A stretch of 64,000 nt of DNA from Flavobacterium sp. RSP15 (GTDB lineage: Bacteria > Bacteroidota > Bacteroidia > Flavobacteriales > Flavobacteriaceae): contig NZ_RYDL01000002.1 of assembly GCF_003968755.1 (NCBI RefSeq), forward strand, positions 310,001 through 374,000, in the 5' to 3' direction. This document shows, in pieces, positions 17,063 through 26,541 of this stretch. Position 1 is the stretch's first letter. Each line of letters starts with the position of its first letter. Below the pieces are notes generated by a model that was given only the letters and a program-made list of their open reading frames with translations, made no database searches and had not been told where the DNA came from. Both the position numbers and the translations under genes were made by a program.

Positions 17063-18058
17063 TTATTCTCCCGTTTCAGGAGTTTCAGGAGTTTCAGGAG
17101 TTTCCGGTAACGGATGATCTCTTTTGTTTTCTTTTCTTGCAACTTCTTTCCTATTAGTTTTTTTCATCATTTCACCCACTTGATTGGAAGCGCTAAACGA
17201 GGCAATCATATTATTAAGCATGTCACTTCCTGCTTGTGGAGAATTTGGTAATAAAATTAGATTTGAATTTGTGTCAGCACCAATAGCTTGCAGCGTATCA
17301 TAATGTTGTGTTACTACAATCAGAGCCGAAGCTTCTTGTGAGTTGATACCAACTCTGTTCAAAACATCTACACTCTCTACCAAACCTTTGGCAATTTCTC
17401 TTCTTTGGTTCGCAATACCTTGTCCTTGTAATCGTTTGCTTTCGGCTTCGGCTTCGGCTTTAGCTACAATCCTAATTCTGGAGGCTTCGGCTTCAAATCC
17501 TGCAACAGTTTTTTCTCTATCGGCTGCATTAATTCTGTTCATCGCATTTTTCACTTGAATATCCGGATCGATATCCGTTACCAATGTATTGATAATCGTA
17601 TAACCATACGTAGTCATGGCTTCATTCAATTCTCTTTTTACGGCAATGGCGATATCGTCTTTTCTTTCAAAAACATCATCCAGTCTTAACTTTGGAACTT
17701 CGGCACGAACCACATCAAACACATAAGACGTAATTTGATCGTGTGGATATTCCAGTTTGTAAAAAGCATCATAAACGGTTTCTTTGATAACCATAAATTG
17801 AACCGAAACTTTTAGTTTCACAAAAACATTGTCTTTGGTTTTTGTTTCAATTATAACGTCTAATTGCTGTATTTTAAGATTAACGCGACCTGCAATTCGG
17901 TCGATTAAAGGAATTTTTAGATGTAAACCTGATTGTCTAATGTTTAAAAACCTTCCAAATCGTTCTACTACTGCAGCCGTTTGCTGTTTGACAGTAAAAA
18001 AAGAGGAAAGTAAAATAAAAAATCCAACTACTAAGAGTACTATTAATGGAATGTTCAT
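17063..18058 (-). CDS. SPFH/Band 7 (stomatin-like) membrane protein
   Basis: 331 residues from the ATG at 18058, where the protein begins MNIPLIVLLVVGFFILLSS, a single membrane anchor. The reading frame extends to 18130 but that part looks untranslated. The SPFH domain follows (TVKQQTAAVVERFGRFLNIRQSG), then an alanine/glutamate-rich helical region (AEAEAESKRLQGQGIANQRREIAKGL) typical of stomatin/prohibitin oligomers. Such proteins organise membrane microdomains and modulate proteases. The C-terminus consists of short Pro-Glu-Thr repeats encoded by a 9-bp tandem repeat (17069-17103), which could vary in copy number. It is convergent with the YtxH operon. Confidence 0.9.
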   Translation of the reverse strand: MNIPLIVLLVVGFFILLSSFFTVKQQTAAVVERFGRFLNIRQSGLHLKIPLIDRIAGRVNLKIQQLDVIIETKTKDNVFVKLKVSVQFMVIKETVYDAFYKLEYPHDQITSYVFDVVRAEVPKLRLDDVFERKDDIAIAVKRELNEAMTTYGYTIINTLVTDIDPDIQVKNAMNRINAADREKTVAGFEAEASRIRIVAKAEAEAESKRLQGQGIANQRREIAKGLVESVDVLNRVGINSQEASALIVVTQHYDTLQAIGADTNSNLILLPNSPQAGSDMLNNMIASFSASNQVGEMMKKTNRKEVARKENKRDHPLPETPETPETPETGE

Positions 18059-18204
18059 AATGTTTTTTTTAGTTAAATAAAGAGTTGACAATTTACAAAA
18101 AATCTTTAGGTTTGGCCTTGTAAATTTCAAATAATATAAGAAATATTTTGTTTGATTTAGTTTGTGTTTTCATTTCAATAAGTACTTTTGCCTAATACAA
18201 ATAA

Positions 18205-18776
18205 CAGGATTCCAATAGAGTAGGGATTAGTATTGGAGTCAACCAATTTGCCCTGAACACAAATAACTTTCAAACTAAACTTGAATTAAGTTAAAATGCG
18301 GGAATTTCTATGCGGGGAATTTTCTATAATAATTTGGACTTGGTGTATTCAATTTAGTTTAGCTAAAATAATTTTCTGTTGCTACGAAAACTTTGATTAT
18401 GGCCCATGAAGATGTTACCTATAAATTGTCGTCAGCTCAAGTGTCTTTACAATTGAGTTACAGGCTTATTAAAAATCATTTGAGCATTGAATTTGGACCC
18501 GTGTTACAAGGAAAATGGAAAATTAAATACAAATAACACGGAGGAAAACAATTTTATTTGCGGAATAACTTTATTAGCTAAAGATATTCGGGAAATTTCA
18601 AATTTTAATTGTTATCCAATTGTTAGAATAACTTTTGGAATTCGTCATTTCAGAGCTAATATTTCTTATCAATATGGAGTCAATAACAAGCTTGAAAACT
18701 TAAACAACAAGATTTAGGAGTCCATTTTAAAGGAAATACTGGAATACTGAATGGAAATATGATAATTTATTTGTAA
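18205..18776 (+). pseudogene. Decayed outer-membrane beta-barrel protein gene
   Basis: No intact gene, but barrel-like segments appear in order in changing frames: SNRVGISIGVNQFALNTNNF (from 18211), AHEDVTYKLSSAQVSLQLSY (from 18402), then ITFGIRHFRANISYQYGVNN (in the 18487-18717 frame), and finally a typical barrel C-terminus DLGVHFKGN ... MIIYL before the TAA at 18774. At least two frameshifts (near 18530 and 18708) and stops near 18290 separate them. Alternating hydrophobic residues and the terminal aromatic strand support an exported barrel. The original family (PorT-like or other) is uncertain. Confidence 0.65.
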
Positions 18777-18803
18777 AATTTTTACTTGTGAATTGTATAA
18801 AAT

Positions 18804-18840
18804 ATAAAGCTTCTAGCCTTCAAAAGGCTAGAAGCTTTAT
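18804..18840. terminator. Bidirectional terminator downstream of gltX
   Basis: Perfect 15-nt arms (ATAAAGCTTCTAGCC and its complement) around a 7-nt loop, 5 nt past the gltX stop. It also sits at the end of the decayed barrel gene. Confidence 0.8.
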
Positions 18841-18845
18841 TAGTT

Positions 18846-20357
18846 TTAAAGAGTAGCAATTGCTTTTTTAATTCTGTTAATCGTTTCGTCTTTTCCTATT
18901 ACTTCAACGATATCAAATAGGTGAGGGCCTTTTAGTGCGCCAACCAAACTCAAACGAAACGGTTGCATTACTTTTCCCATTCCAATTTCATTTTTCGTCA
19001 TCCAATCTTTTACAATCGTTTCGATATTCATCGAAGTGAAATCGGTGATTTCTTCTATAACAGAAATTAATTCTTGCATCAATGCTGGAGTTTCTGCTTT
19101 CCAATTTTTGCTTGCTTTCTCATCATAGGCTGTTGGAGCCACAAAAAAGAAATCGCTCATTTCCCAAAATTCTGAAACGAAATCCGCACGTTCTTTGATT
19201 AAAGAAACTATTTTGGTCAACTTTGTCAATTCGAGCGTAGTCGAGAAACCTTTTTCAGCTAAAATAGGAGTATAGGCTTTCGCCAAAGTTGCATCTTCCT
19301 GCTTGATTAAATACTGGTGATTGAACCATTTGTTTTTTTCTGGATCAAATTTAGCTCCAGCTTTATGAACTCTGTTCAAGTCAAATGCTTCCACTAATTC
19401 TTCCAGCGAGAATAATTCTTTATCCGTTCCATCGTTCCAACCTAATAATGCTAAAAAGTTGATTACGGCTTCCGGGAAAAATCCTTTTTCTCTGTAACCC
19501 GATGAAATGCCTTCTGTAGTTTTCCAATCTAATGGAAATACAGGAAATCCCATTTTGTCACCGTCACGCTTGGATAATTTTCCGTTCCCAACAGGTTTCA
19601 TAATCAATGGTAAATGTGCAAATTCTGGTGCTTCCCAACCAAATGCTCTGTACAACAAAACGTGCAAAGGCATTGATGGTAACCATTCTTCACCGCGAAT
19701 TACATGTGATGTTTCCATTAAATGATCATCGACAATATTAGCCAAATGGTACGTTGGCATTCCGTCGCTTTTGAACAGTACTTTATCGTCTAAAAGATTC
19801 GTTTCAAATTTCACATCGCCACGAATTATGTCATTCAGATGCAAGGTTTCATTCACTGGAGTTTTAAAACGGATGACATAATGCTCTCCATCAGCAATTC
19901 TTTTAGCAGTTTCATCTGCAGAAATTACTAGAGAAGTATCTAGTTTTTCTCTGTTAGTATGATTGTAAATAAAAGTTTTCCCTTGATCTTCTTCTAATTT
20001 TCTTGCTGAATCCAATGCTTCGGCTGTATCAAAAGCATAATACGCATTTTCAGAATTGATTAATTCAGCAGCATATTGTTGGTACAATTCTTTTCTTTCG
20101 CTTTGACGGTATGGACCAAATTTTTCATTTTTACCAATAGTCTCATCGGGTGCAATTCCTAACCATTCTAGCGCTTCCATGATATATTCTTCGGCTCCGG
20201 GAACAAAACGATTTTGGTCTGTATCTTCAATTCTCAGGAAGAAGACACCATTGTTTTTTTTGGCAAACAAATAATTGAATAATGCGGTACGAACGCCGCC
20301 AATATGTAAAGGTCCCGTTGGACTTGGTGCAAAACGCACCCGAACTTGTCTAGACAT
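18846..20357 (-). CDS. gltX: Glutamate--tRNA ligase
   Basis: 503 residues starting at MSRQVRVRFAPSPTG; the frame is open to 20402 but the promoter at 20374-20381 lies inside that extension. The class I HIGH motif is PLHIGG (about 16-21) and the KMSKS-type motif is KLSKRDGD near residue 260. It charges tRNA-Glu, which also supplies the hemA product glutamyl-tRNA reductase encoded further along this window. The length agrees with bacterial GluRS. Terminated by a perfect hairpin. Confidence 0.96.
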   Translation of the reverse strand: MSRQVRVRFAPSPTGPLHIGGVRTALFNYLFAKKNNGVFFLRIEDTDQNRFVPGAEEYIMEALEWLGIAPDETIGKNEKFGPYRQSERKELYQQYAAELINSENAYYAFDTAEALDSARKLEEDQGKTFIYNHTNREKLDTSLVISADETAKRIADGEHYVIRFKTPVNETLHLNDIIRGDVKFETNLLDDKVLFKSDGMPTYHLANIVDDHLMETSHVIRGEEWLPSMPLHVLLYRAFGWEAPEFAHLPLIMKPVGNGKLSKRDGDKMGFPVFPLDWKTTEGISSGYREKGFFPEAVINFLALLGWNDGTDKELFSLEELVEAFDLNRVHKAGAKFDPEKNKWFNHQYLIKQEDATLAKAYTPILAEKGFSTTLELTKLTKIVSLIKERADFVSEFWEMSDFFFVAPTAYDEKASKNWKAETPALMQELISVIEEITDFTSMNIETIVKDWMTKNEIGMGKVMQPFRLSLVGALKGPHLFDIVEVIGKDETINRIKKAIATL

Positions 20358-20373
20358 TGCTGTGTTTTTTTTG

Positions 20374-20381
20374 CAAAGATA
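20374..20381 (-). promoter_or_regulatory. -7 promoter element of gltX
   Basis: Minus strand reads TATCTTTG, 16 nt before the ATG at 20357. Its position rules out the upstream start at 20402. Confidence 0.65.
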
Positions 20382-20665
20382 CAAATTCAAGTAGGCAAAC
20401 ACATCAGTTTTTAAAAGAACCGCAAATCCGCAAATTTATTTTTAGAAAAACTAAATTTTGTATTTTAGGATGTTAATTAGTGCAATTCTACATCAAGTGG
20501 TTTATTTAATATAGATTTTTTTATAAAAATTAGCGAATTAGCGGTAAAAACGTTGATTCTGTTTGCCAAGAGACTTCAATCTTTGATTCAGATATTTTGG
20601 AATTTGGATAATTGCCAGCATATAAATTATTACTTTTATTGGTTACAACAAACAAAGCATAAATT
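20382..20665. other. Intergenic region gltX / DUF4175 gene
   Basis: AT-rich spacer with no gene. It contains ACCGCAAATCCGCAAATTT (20420-20438), similar in style to a motif upstream of trpS (34685-34730). Nothing else recognisable. Confidence 0.5.
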
Positions 20666-23600
20666 TTGGAAACTCAGGAATTTATTTATCTAAAATTAGA
20701 AGCTTTCATCAGGAAGTTTTATACCAACGAATTGATACGGGGAACTATTTTCTTTGTCGGTTTAGGATTGTTGTATTTCCTTTTTACGCTTTTTGTCGAA
20801 TATTTTCTTTGGCTCAAGCCAATAGGAAGAACCATTTTATTTTGGACTTTCATTGGAGTAGAAGTCTATTTGCTGTTCCGTTTTATTTTGTTTCCCATTT
20901 TTAAATTATTCAAACTTCAAAAAGGAATCGATTACAATCAGGCTTCGGAAATTATTGGAAATCATTTTACGGAAGTGAGTGATAAGTTGACTAATTTCCT
21001 GCAATTGGCGGATTCGGATATTCATCAAAGTAAATCGGAGTTATTAGCTGCTTCGATTGAACAAAAAGCCAATGCATTGCAACCAATTCCTTTTGGTAAC
21101 GCCATAAATTATAATGTTAACAGAAAGTATTTTCCTTTGGCTTTAATTCCAATTTTGTCATTTTCTTTCTTTTATTTTTCTGGAAACAGCAGCATGATTT
21201 CTCAAAGTTTGAATAGAGTAGTGCATTTCAATTCGGATTTTCTGCCACCGGCTGCTTTTAAATTTGTAGTTTTAAATTCGAATTTACAAACCGAGCAAGG
21301 AAAGGATTTTATCCTTCGCATTAAAACTGAAGGAAAGATAGCTCCGGAGAATGTAATGATTTTCATTGGTGATGAAAGTTATTTCATGGAATCATTGAAA
21401 GCTGGAGAATTTCAATTTAAGATGGCAAAGCCTTCAGGAAATATTTTGTTTCACGTGGAGGGAAATGCTATTTCTTCTCCGGATTATGAATTGAAAGTGA
21501 TAACCGTTCCTTTGATTGCTAATTTCGAAATGCAATTGAACTTTCCTTCATATTTGAATAAAAAAGCAGAAACTATAAATGGAACTGGAAATGCTGTTAT
21601 TCCTGAAGGAACGCGTGTAACTTGGAAAATAGAAACTCAAGCGACCCAAAATATTGCGTGGATGAGCGGAATTTCCAAATCTTCTTTTTCGAAAACAGAA
21701 AACTCCTTTATTTTATCCAAAAATATACTTCAAAATACAGATTATCAAATATTTACTTCAAATGATAAGGTAAAAAACCACGAAAAACTCAATTATCAGC
21801 TTACAGTTATCAAAGATCAGTTCCCAACGATCAATGTGAATAATACGCCGGACAGTTTGAAGATTGCTAAGAACTATGTTTTAGGCCAAATTACGGATGA
21901 TTATGGATTGTCTAAACTTCAGATTGTTTACTACGAAATAGAGAAACCACAAACCGCAAAACGTGGAACAATTGCTATTAAGAAAAGTGCTTTTGACCAA
22001 TTCGTGTTTTCGTTTCCAAGTAATCTTCCGGTGGAGCAAGGGGTTTCTTATGAGTATTATTTTGAAGTTTTTGATAACGATGCGATTCACAATTTTAAAA
22101 GTACGAAGTCTTCGGTTTTCTCTAATCGTGTTTCCACAGATGAAGAAAAGGAAGATCAAATTTTGCAGCAGCAAAACGACAACATTAACAGTTTAGAGAA
22201 GTCTTTAAAAAACCAGGACAAGCAAATGTTCGATATAGAAAAGTTGCAAAAAACCGGAAAAGAGAAAGAAAATTTGGATTTCAAAGATCAGCAAAAAGTA
22301 AATGATTTTATCAAGCGTCAAATGAAACAGGACGAGATGATGAAAGAATTTACAAAAAAAATGAATGACAATTTGGAGCAATTCAAAACGGATAAAAAAG
22401 ATGAATTAAAAGAAGTGCTTCAAAACCGAATGGACAAATCGGAAAAAGAATTGGAAAAAAACCAAAAGCTTTTAGACGAGTTGAAAGAACTGAACGATAA
22501 AATCCAGAATGAAGAGTTGTTGACCAAGTTGGATAATTTTAAACAAAACAGTAAAAACCAGACTAAGAATTTAGAACAGTTGGTAGAGTTGACTAAGAGA
22601 TTTTATGTTGAAAAGAAAGCGGAACAGTTAGGTGAAAAACTGGACAAGCTTTCTAAAAAACTAGACAAATTATCTGATGATGATAATGAAAATAAACTGG
22701 ATAAACAGGAAGATATTAATGCGGAGTTTGATAAAATTCAATTAGATTTAAATGATTTGGAAAAAGAAAATAAGGAATTAAAATCACCATTGGATTTACC
22801 AAAAGATGATGCTATAGAAAAAAGCATTGATGATGATTTAAAGAAAGCTTCTGAGGAATTGAAGAAAGATAAAAAGGATAAAGCCAAACCAAACCAAAAA
22901 AGTGCTTCTAAAAAGATGAAAGAGATGGCGCAAAAAATGGCGCAAACTTTGGATAAAGGAGATATGGAACAGTTGCAGGAAGATGTTGTCATGTTGCGAC
23001 AAATCGTAGATAATTTATTAGCTTTTTCTTTGTCACAGGAAGATTTGATGAATCAGTTCAAAAGGCATAAATCAGGGTCTCCAGCGTTCAATAAAAACAT
23101 AAAAATTCAACAGGATTTAAAGCAACAGTTCAAGCATGTTGACGATAGTTTATTTGCGATGTCCTTGCGTAATCCTAAAATTGCGGAGGATATTACCAAA
23201 GAAATTGGTAATGTAGTTTACAACGTCGACAAATCGTTATCTAGTTTAACCGACGCTCAAGTTCCAAAAGGTTTGTCTCACCAACAATATTCGATTTCAT
23301 CGGCTAACAAACTAGCAGATTTTCTCAGTGACATGCTTTACAATATGCAAATGCAAATGTCAGGAATGGGTTCTGGGAAACCGAAGCCAGGTCAAGGACA
23401 AGGAATGCAATTGCCGGATATTATTAAAAAACAAGAAGGACTTGGCGAGAAAATGAAAGACGGAATTAAGAAAGGAGATAAGTATAGGGACGGTCCAAAA
23501 GGACAAAATGGTAAACAAGGAAATCAAGGAAAACCGGGACAAAAGGGTGAGGGCGGAGAAGGTGATGCACAAGCTATAATGGAAATTTACAAAGAACAAA

Positions 23601-23968
23601 AGCAATTAAGGGAAGCATTGCAAAACGAATTAAATAAACAAGGATTGGTTGGTAATGGACAAAGCGCTTTGGAACAAATGAAGCAAATTGAAAAGCAATT
23701 ATTAAACAAAGGTTTTAAGAACGAAACGCTTCAAAAGATATTGAATGTGAAACAGGAATTGTTGAAATTAAATTCCGCTATTCAGCAACAAGGTGAAGAA
23801 AACAAACGCCAATCCGAAACCAATAAAAAGGAGTTTAAGAACCCATCTAATGTGCTTCCGGCAGCTTTATTAGATTATTTGAATAGCATAGAAATATTAA
23901 ATAGACAATCCTTACCTTTACGCTCGAATTTTAATCAAAAAGTTCAAGAATATTTTAATAAAAAATGA
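20666..23968 (+). CDS. DUF4175 large membrane-anchored protein
   Basis: 1100 residues. Two N-terminal membrane segments (about 23-45 and 53-78) and a third at about 155-172 are followed by a beta-rich region, then from about residue 490 a long, highly charged coiled-coil rich in K, E, D, N and Q, and a Gly/Gln/Lys-rich low-complexity stretch (about 890-970). It fits DUF4175, found in Bacteroidota next to ybeY and mnmG as here; function unknown. The start is a TTG: an in-frame TAA lies only one codon upstream, and no ATG occurs for a long way downstream. The last 4 nt overlap the ybeY ATG. Confidence 0.85.
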   Translation: METQEFIYLKLEAFIRKFYTNELIRGTIFFVGLGLLYFLFTLFVEYFLWLKPIGRTILFWTFIGVEVYLLFRFILFPIFKLFKLQKGIDYNQASEIIGNHFTEVSDKLTNFLQLADSDIHQSKSELLAASIEQKANALQPIPFGNAINYNVNRKYFPLALIPILSFSFFYFSGNSSMISQSLNRVVHFNSDFLPPAAFKFVVLNSNLQTEQGKDFILRIKTEGKIAPENVMIFIGDESYFMESLKAGEFQFKMAKPSGNILFHVEGNAISSPDYELKVITVPLIANFEMQLNFPSYLNKKAETINGTGNAVIPEGTRVTWKIETQATQNIAWMSGISKSSFSKTENSFILSKNILQNTDYQIFTSNDKVKNHEKLNYQLTVIKDQFPTINVNNTPDSLKIAKNYVLGQITDDYGLSKLQIVYYEIEKPQTAKRGTIAIKKSAFDQFVFSFPSNLPVEQGVSYEYYFEVFDNDAIHNFKSTKSSVFSNRVSTDEEKEDQILQQQNDNINSLEKSLKNQDKQMFDIEKLQKTGKEKENLDFKDQQKVNDFIKRQMKQDEMMKEFTKKMNDNLEQFKTDKKDELKEVLQNRMDKSEKELEKNQKLLDELKELNDKIQNEELLTKLDNFKQNSKNQTKNLEQLVELTKRFYVEKKAEQLGEKLDKLSKKLDKLSDDDNENKLDKQEDINAEFDKIQLDLNDLEKENKELKSPLDLPKDDAIEKSIDDDLKKASEELKKDKKDKAKPNQKSASKKMKEMAQKMAQTLDKGDMEQLQEDVVMLRQIVDNLLAFSLSQEDLMNQFKRHKSGSPAFNKNIKIQQDLKQQFKHVDDSLFAMSLRNPKIAEDITKEIGNVVYNVDKSLSSLTDAQVPKGLSHQQYSISSANKLADFLSDMLYNMQMQMSGMGSGKPKPGQGQGMQLPDIIKKQEGLGEKMKDGIKKGDKYRDGPKGQNGKQGNQGKPGQKGEGGEGDAQAIMEIYKEQKQLREALQNELNKQGLVGNGQSALEQMKQIEKQLLNKGFKNETLQKILNVKQELLKLNSAIQQQGEENKRQSETNKKEFKNPSNVLPAALLDYLNSIEILNRQSLPLRSNFNQKVQEYFNKK

Positions 23969-24372
23969 TCAATTTTAATTACGAAACCGACTTTAATTTA
24001 GACAACGAAGAAGCTACAGTTGCTTGGTTGGGAAATGTTATTACCTCCGAGAACAAGAAAGAAGGAGAGATAAATTATATCTTTTGTGATGATGAGTATT
24101 TGCACAAAATCAATGTTGAGTATCTCGATCATGATACATTTACGGACATCATTAGCTTTGATTATTCTATGGGTAATGAGTTGCACGGTGACATTTTTGT
24201 TTCTGTCGAAAGAGTGAAAGACAATGCTGCTGATTTCAATGTCTCTTTTGAGCAAGAATTAAAGCGCGTTTTAGTTCACGGAATTTTACATTACTGTGGC
24301 TACAAAGACAAAGGAGAGTCGGAGGAGCTTTTAATGCGTAGTAAAGAAGATGAAAAAATCGCTATGTTTTAG
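23965..24372 (+). CDS. ybeY: rRNA maturation endoribonuclease YbeY
   Basis: 135 residues. The metal-binding motif reads HGILHYCGYKD: the first two histidines of the canonical H-x3-H-x5-H are kept and the third position is Asp, as I recall from other Bacteroidota. A DHDTFTDIISFDY segment with the conserved T-D-[IV]-[IL]-[ST]-F motif is also present. YbeY helps 16S rRNA 3'-end maturation and late ribosome quality control. It overlaps DUF4175 by ATGA, so translation is probably coupled. Confidence 0.93.
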   Translation: MINFNYETDFNLDNEEATVAWLGNVITSENKKEGEINYIFCDDEYLHKINVEYLDHDTFTDIISFDYSMGNELHGDIFVSVERVKDNAADFNVSFEQELKRVLVHGILHYCGYKDKGESEELLMRSKEDEKIAMF

Positions 24373-24408
24373 GTGAAATAATAGTGTTTTCTTTATTTTA
24401 ATCTAAAG

Positions 24409-24424
24409 TGTTTCACGTGGAACA
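24409..24424. promoter_or_regulatory. parS site 1 (ParB binding)
   Basis: TGTTTCACGTGGAACA is the exact reverse complement of the well-known parS consensus TGTTCCACGTGAAACA, 16 of 16 positions. Located upstream of mnmG. Confidence 0.88.
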
Positions 24425-24455
24425 TTTAGTTTAGATCTATAGATTAATGAAGCAA

Positions 24456-24471
24456 TGTTTCACGTGGAACA
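24456..24471. promoter_or_regulatory. parS site 2 (ParB binding)
   Basis: A second perfect 16-bp parS match in the same orientation, 47 bp from site 1 (start to start) and 55 bp before mnmG. Confidence 0.88.
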
Positions 24472-24525
24472 ATATGATGAATTTGAAAATCACAATCCTT
24501 AATACGGATTAAATTATAAAAGAAG

Positions 24526-26397
24526 ATGTTTTTAAATGAATATGATGTGATAGTTGTGGGCGCAGGACACGCCGGTTCTGAGGCTGCTGCCGCTGCCGCA
24601 AATCTGGGTTCAAAAACTTTGTTGGTAACAATGAGTTTGCAGAATATTGCCCAAATGTCATGTAACCCAGCGATGGGCGGAATTGCCAAAGGACAAATTG
24701 TGCGTGAGATTGATGCGCTTGGTGGGTACTCGGGAATTGTTTCAGATAGAACTGCAATCCAGTTCAAGATGCTGAACAAATCCAAAGGCCCTGCAATGTG
24801 GTCTCCGCGTGTTCAAAGTGATCGAATGCGTTTTGCCGAGGAGTGGAGAATGATGCTTGAAGGAACTCCAAATCTTGACTTTTATCAGGAAATGGTGAAA
24901 GGTTTGATTATTGAAAACGGAAAAATAAAAGGAATCCGAACTTCGCTTGGAGTAGAGATTCGGTCTAAGTCGGTTGTGTTGACAAATGGTACTTTCCTGA
25001 ATGGATTGATTCATATTGGCGAAAAACAATTTGGTGGTGGAAGAGCAGGCGAGAGTGCTGCACATGGAATTACTGAAGACTTAGTTGCTGCTGGGTTTCA
25101 ATCAGGACGAATGAAAACAGGAACGCCTCCAAGAGTTGATGGACGATCTTTGGATTATTCAAAAATGAATGAAGAAAAAGGAGATGCGAAGCCGGATAAA
25201 TTTTCCTATTCAGATGTGACCTCACCGTTGATTCATCAAAAATCGTGTCATATGACCTATACTTCTCTTGAAGTTCACGATATCTTGAGAGAAGGTTTTG
25301 ATCGTTCGCCAATGTTTAACGGTAGAATAAAAAGTCTTGGGCCAAGATATTGTCCGTCGATTGAAGATAAAATTAATCGTTTTGCGGATAAAGAAAGACA
25401 TCAACTGTTTGTAGAACCAGAAGGATGGAATACCTGTGAAGTTTATGTGAATGGATTTTCAACGTCGCTTCCTGAGGATATTCAATTCAAGGCATTGAGT
25501 TCTGTTGTAGGATTTGAAAAAGTAAAATTCTTTCGTCCGGGGTATGCAATTGAATATGATTATTTCCCGCCAACACAATTGAAGCATACTTTGGAAACAA
25601 AACTTATTGAAGGATTGTATTTCGCTGGTCAAATAAACGGTACTACAGGATATGAGGAAGCAGCTTCTCAAGGACTGATGGCCGGAATAAATGCGCATTT
25701 GAAAGTGCATGAAAAAGCACCCTTAATTTTAAAAAGAGACGAAGCCTATATCGGAGTTTTAATTGATGATTTAATTACGAAAGGAACTGAAGAACCATAC
25801 AGAATGTTTACGTCTCGAGCAGAATACAGAACGCTGTTGCGTCAGGACAATGCCGATTTTAGATTAACTCCCATGTCACATGAAATAGGTTTGGCCTCAG
25901 AAGCACGTTTGCGCAGAATGGAACACAAACTAAATGAATCTGAAAAAATGGTTGCCTTTTTCAAAGAAACGAGTGTTTCGGTTGCGGAAGCAAATCCAGT
26001 TTTAGAAGCAAAAGAGACGGCGCTGATTTCGCAAGGGGATAAGATGTTCAAAGTGTTTTCTCGTCCGCAAATTGATTTAGAGGACATGATGAAATTCGAG
26101 AAAGTAGCAGCTTATGTTGCCGCCAATGATGTGGATCAAGAAATTTTAGAACAAGCCGAAATCCAAGTGAAATATTCTGGTTACATAGAAAAAGAAAGAA
26201 ATAATGCTGATAAGTTACTTCGTTTAGAAGATGTTAAAATCCCTGAAAATTTTGATTATGATAAAATTAAGTCCATGTCAATTGAGGCCAGACAAAAACT
26301 AAGCAAGATTCGCCCTGTAACCATCTCTCAAGCTTCAAGAATCAGTGGCGTTTCGCCAAGTGATGTTTCAGTATTGTTGATTTATATGGGGCGTTAG
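24526..26397 (+). CDS. mnmG: tRNA uridine-5-carboxymethylaminomethyl modification enzyme MnmG (GidA)
   Basis: 623 residues, full length. An FAD-binding GAGHAGSEAA motif lies at about 11-20, the GGIAKGQIVREIDALGG signature near 47-63, and the second signature GPRYCPSIEDKI near 270, with a C-terminal helical domain. With MnmE it installs the cmnm5 group at the wobble uridine of certain tRNAs. Two parS sites lie directly upstream and a third downstream; mnmG (gidA) is commonly origin-proximal in bacteria. No operon partner is closer than 145 nt. Confidence 0.96.
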   Translation: MFLNEYDVIVVGAGHAGSEAAAAAANLGSKTLLVTMSLQNIAQMSCNPAMGGIAKGQIVREIDALGGYSGIVSDRTAIQFKMLNKSKGPAMWSPRVQSDRMRFAEEWRMMLEGTPNLDFYQEMVKGLIIENGKIKGIRTSLGVEIRSKSVVLTNGTFLNGLIHIGEKQFGGGRAGESAAHGITEDLVAAGFQSGRMKTGTPPRVDGRSLDYSKMNEEKGDAKPDKFSYSDVTSPLIHQKSCHMTYTSLEVHDILREGFDRSPMFNGRIKSLGPRYCPSIEDKINRFADKERHQLFVEPEGWNTCEVYVNGFSTSLPEDIQFKALSSVVGFEKVKFFRPGYAIEYDYFPPTQLKHTLETKLIEGLYFAGQINGTTGYEEAASQGLMAGINAHLKVHEKAPLILKRDEAYIGVLIDDLITKGTEEPYRMFTSRAEYRTLLRQDNADFRLTPMSHEIGLASEARLRRMEHKLNESEKMVAFFKETSVSVAEANPVLEAKETALISQGDKMFKVFSRPQIDLEDMMKFEKVAAYVAANDVDQEILEQAEIQVKYSGYIEKERNNADKLLRLEDVKIPENFDYDKIKSMSIEARQKLSKIRPVTISQASRISGVSPSDVSVLLIYMGR

Positions 26398-26407
26398 AAA
26401 GTGATTT

Positions 26408-26437
26408 GTAGTCAGTTTCTCGGTAGTCAGTTTCTTG
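26408..26437. repeat. 15-bp tandem CAGT-type repeat
   Basis: GTAGTCAGTTTCTCG and GTAGTCAGTTTCTTG in tandem, directly after mnmG. It is one of four intergenic places in the window with iterated (T)CAGT words. Confidence 0.6.
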
Positions 26438-26472
26438 GTAGTGGTAAAAACGGAATACCGGTTACTAAAAAT

Positions 26473-26488
26473 TGTTCCACGTGAAACT
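26473..26488. promoter_or_regulatory. parS site 3 (15 of 16 match)
   Basis: TGTTCCACGTGAAACT in the opposite orientation to sites 1 and 2, differing from the consensus only in the last base. Located between mnmG and the GNAT gene. Confidence 0.8.
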
Positions 26489-26541
26489 ACGGTGGGAAGT
26501 GCTGTTTTTATTGAGGTGCTTGAATTAAATTTTTATAATAC

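Noticed and set aside
18183..18190. TACTTTTG promoter-like element before the barrel remnant
   Set aside because: Matches TAnnTTTG but has no gene start behind it; probably coincidence or a relic.
21447..21462. TGTTTCACGTGGAGGG in the DUF4175 gene as a fourth parS
   Set aside because: Right arm is broken at three positions; coding sequence, so chance is likely. Could be a weak site.
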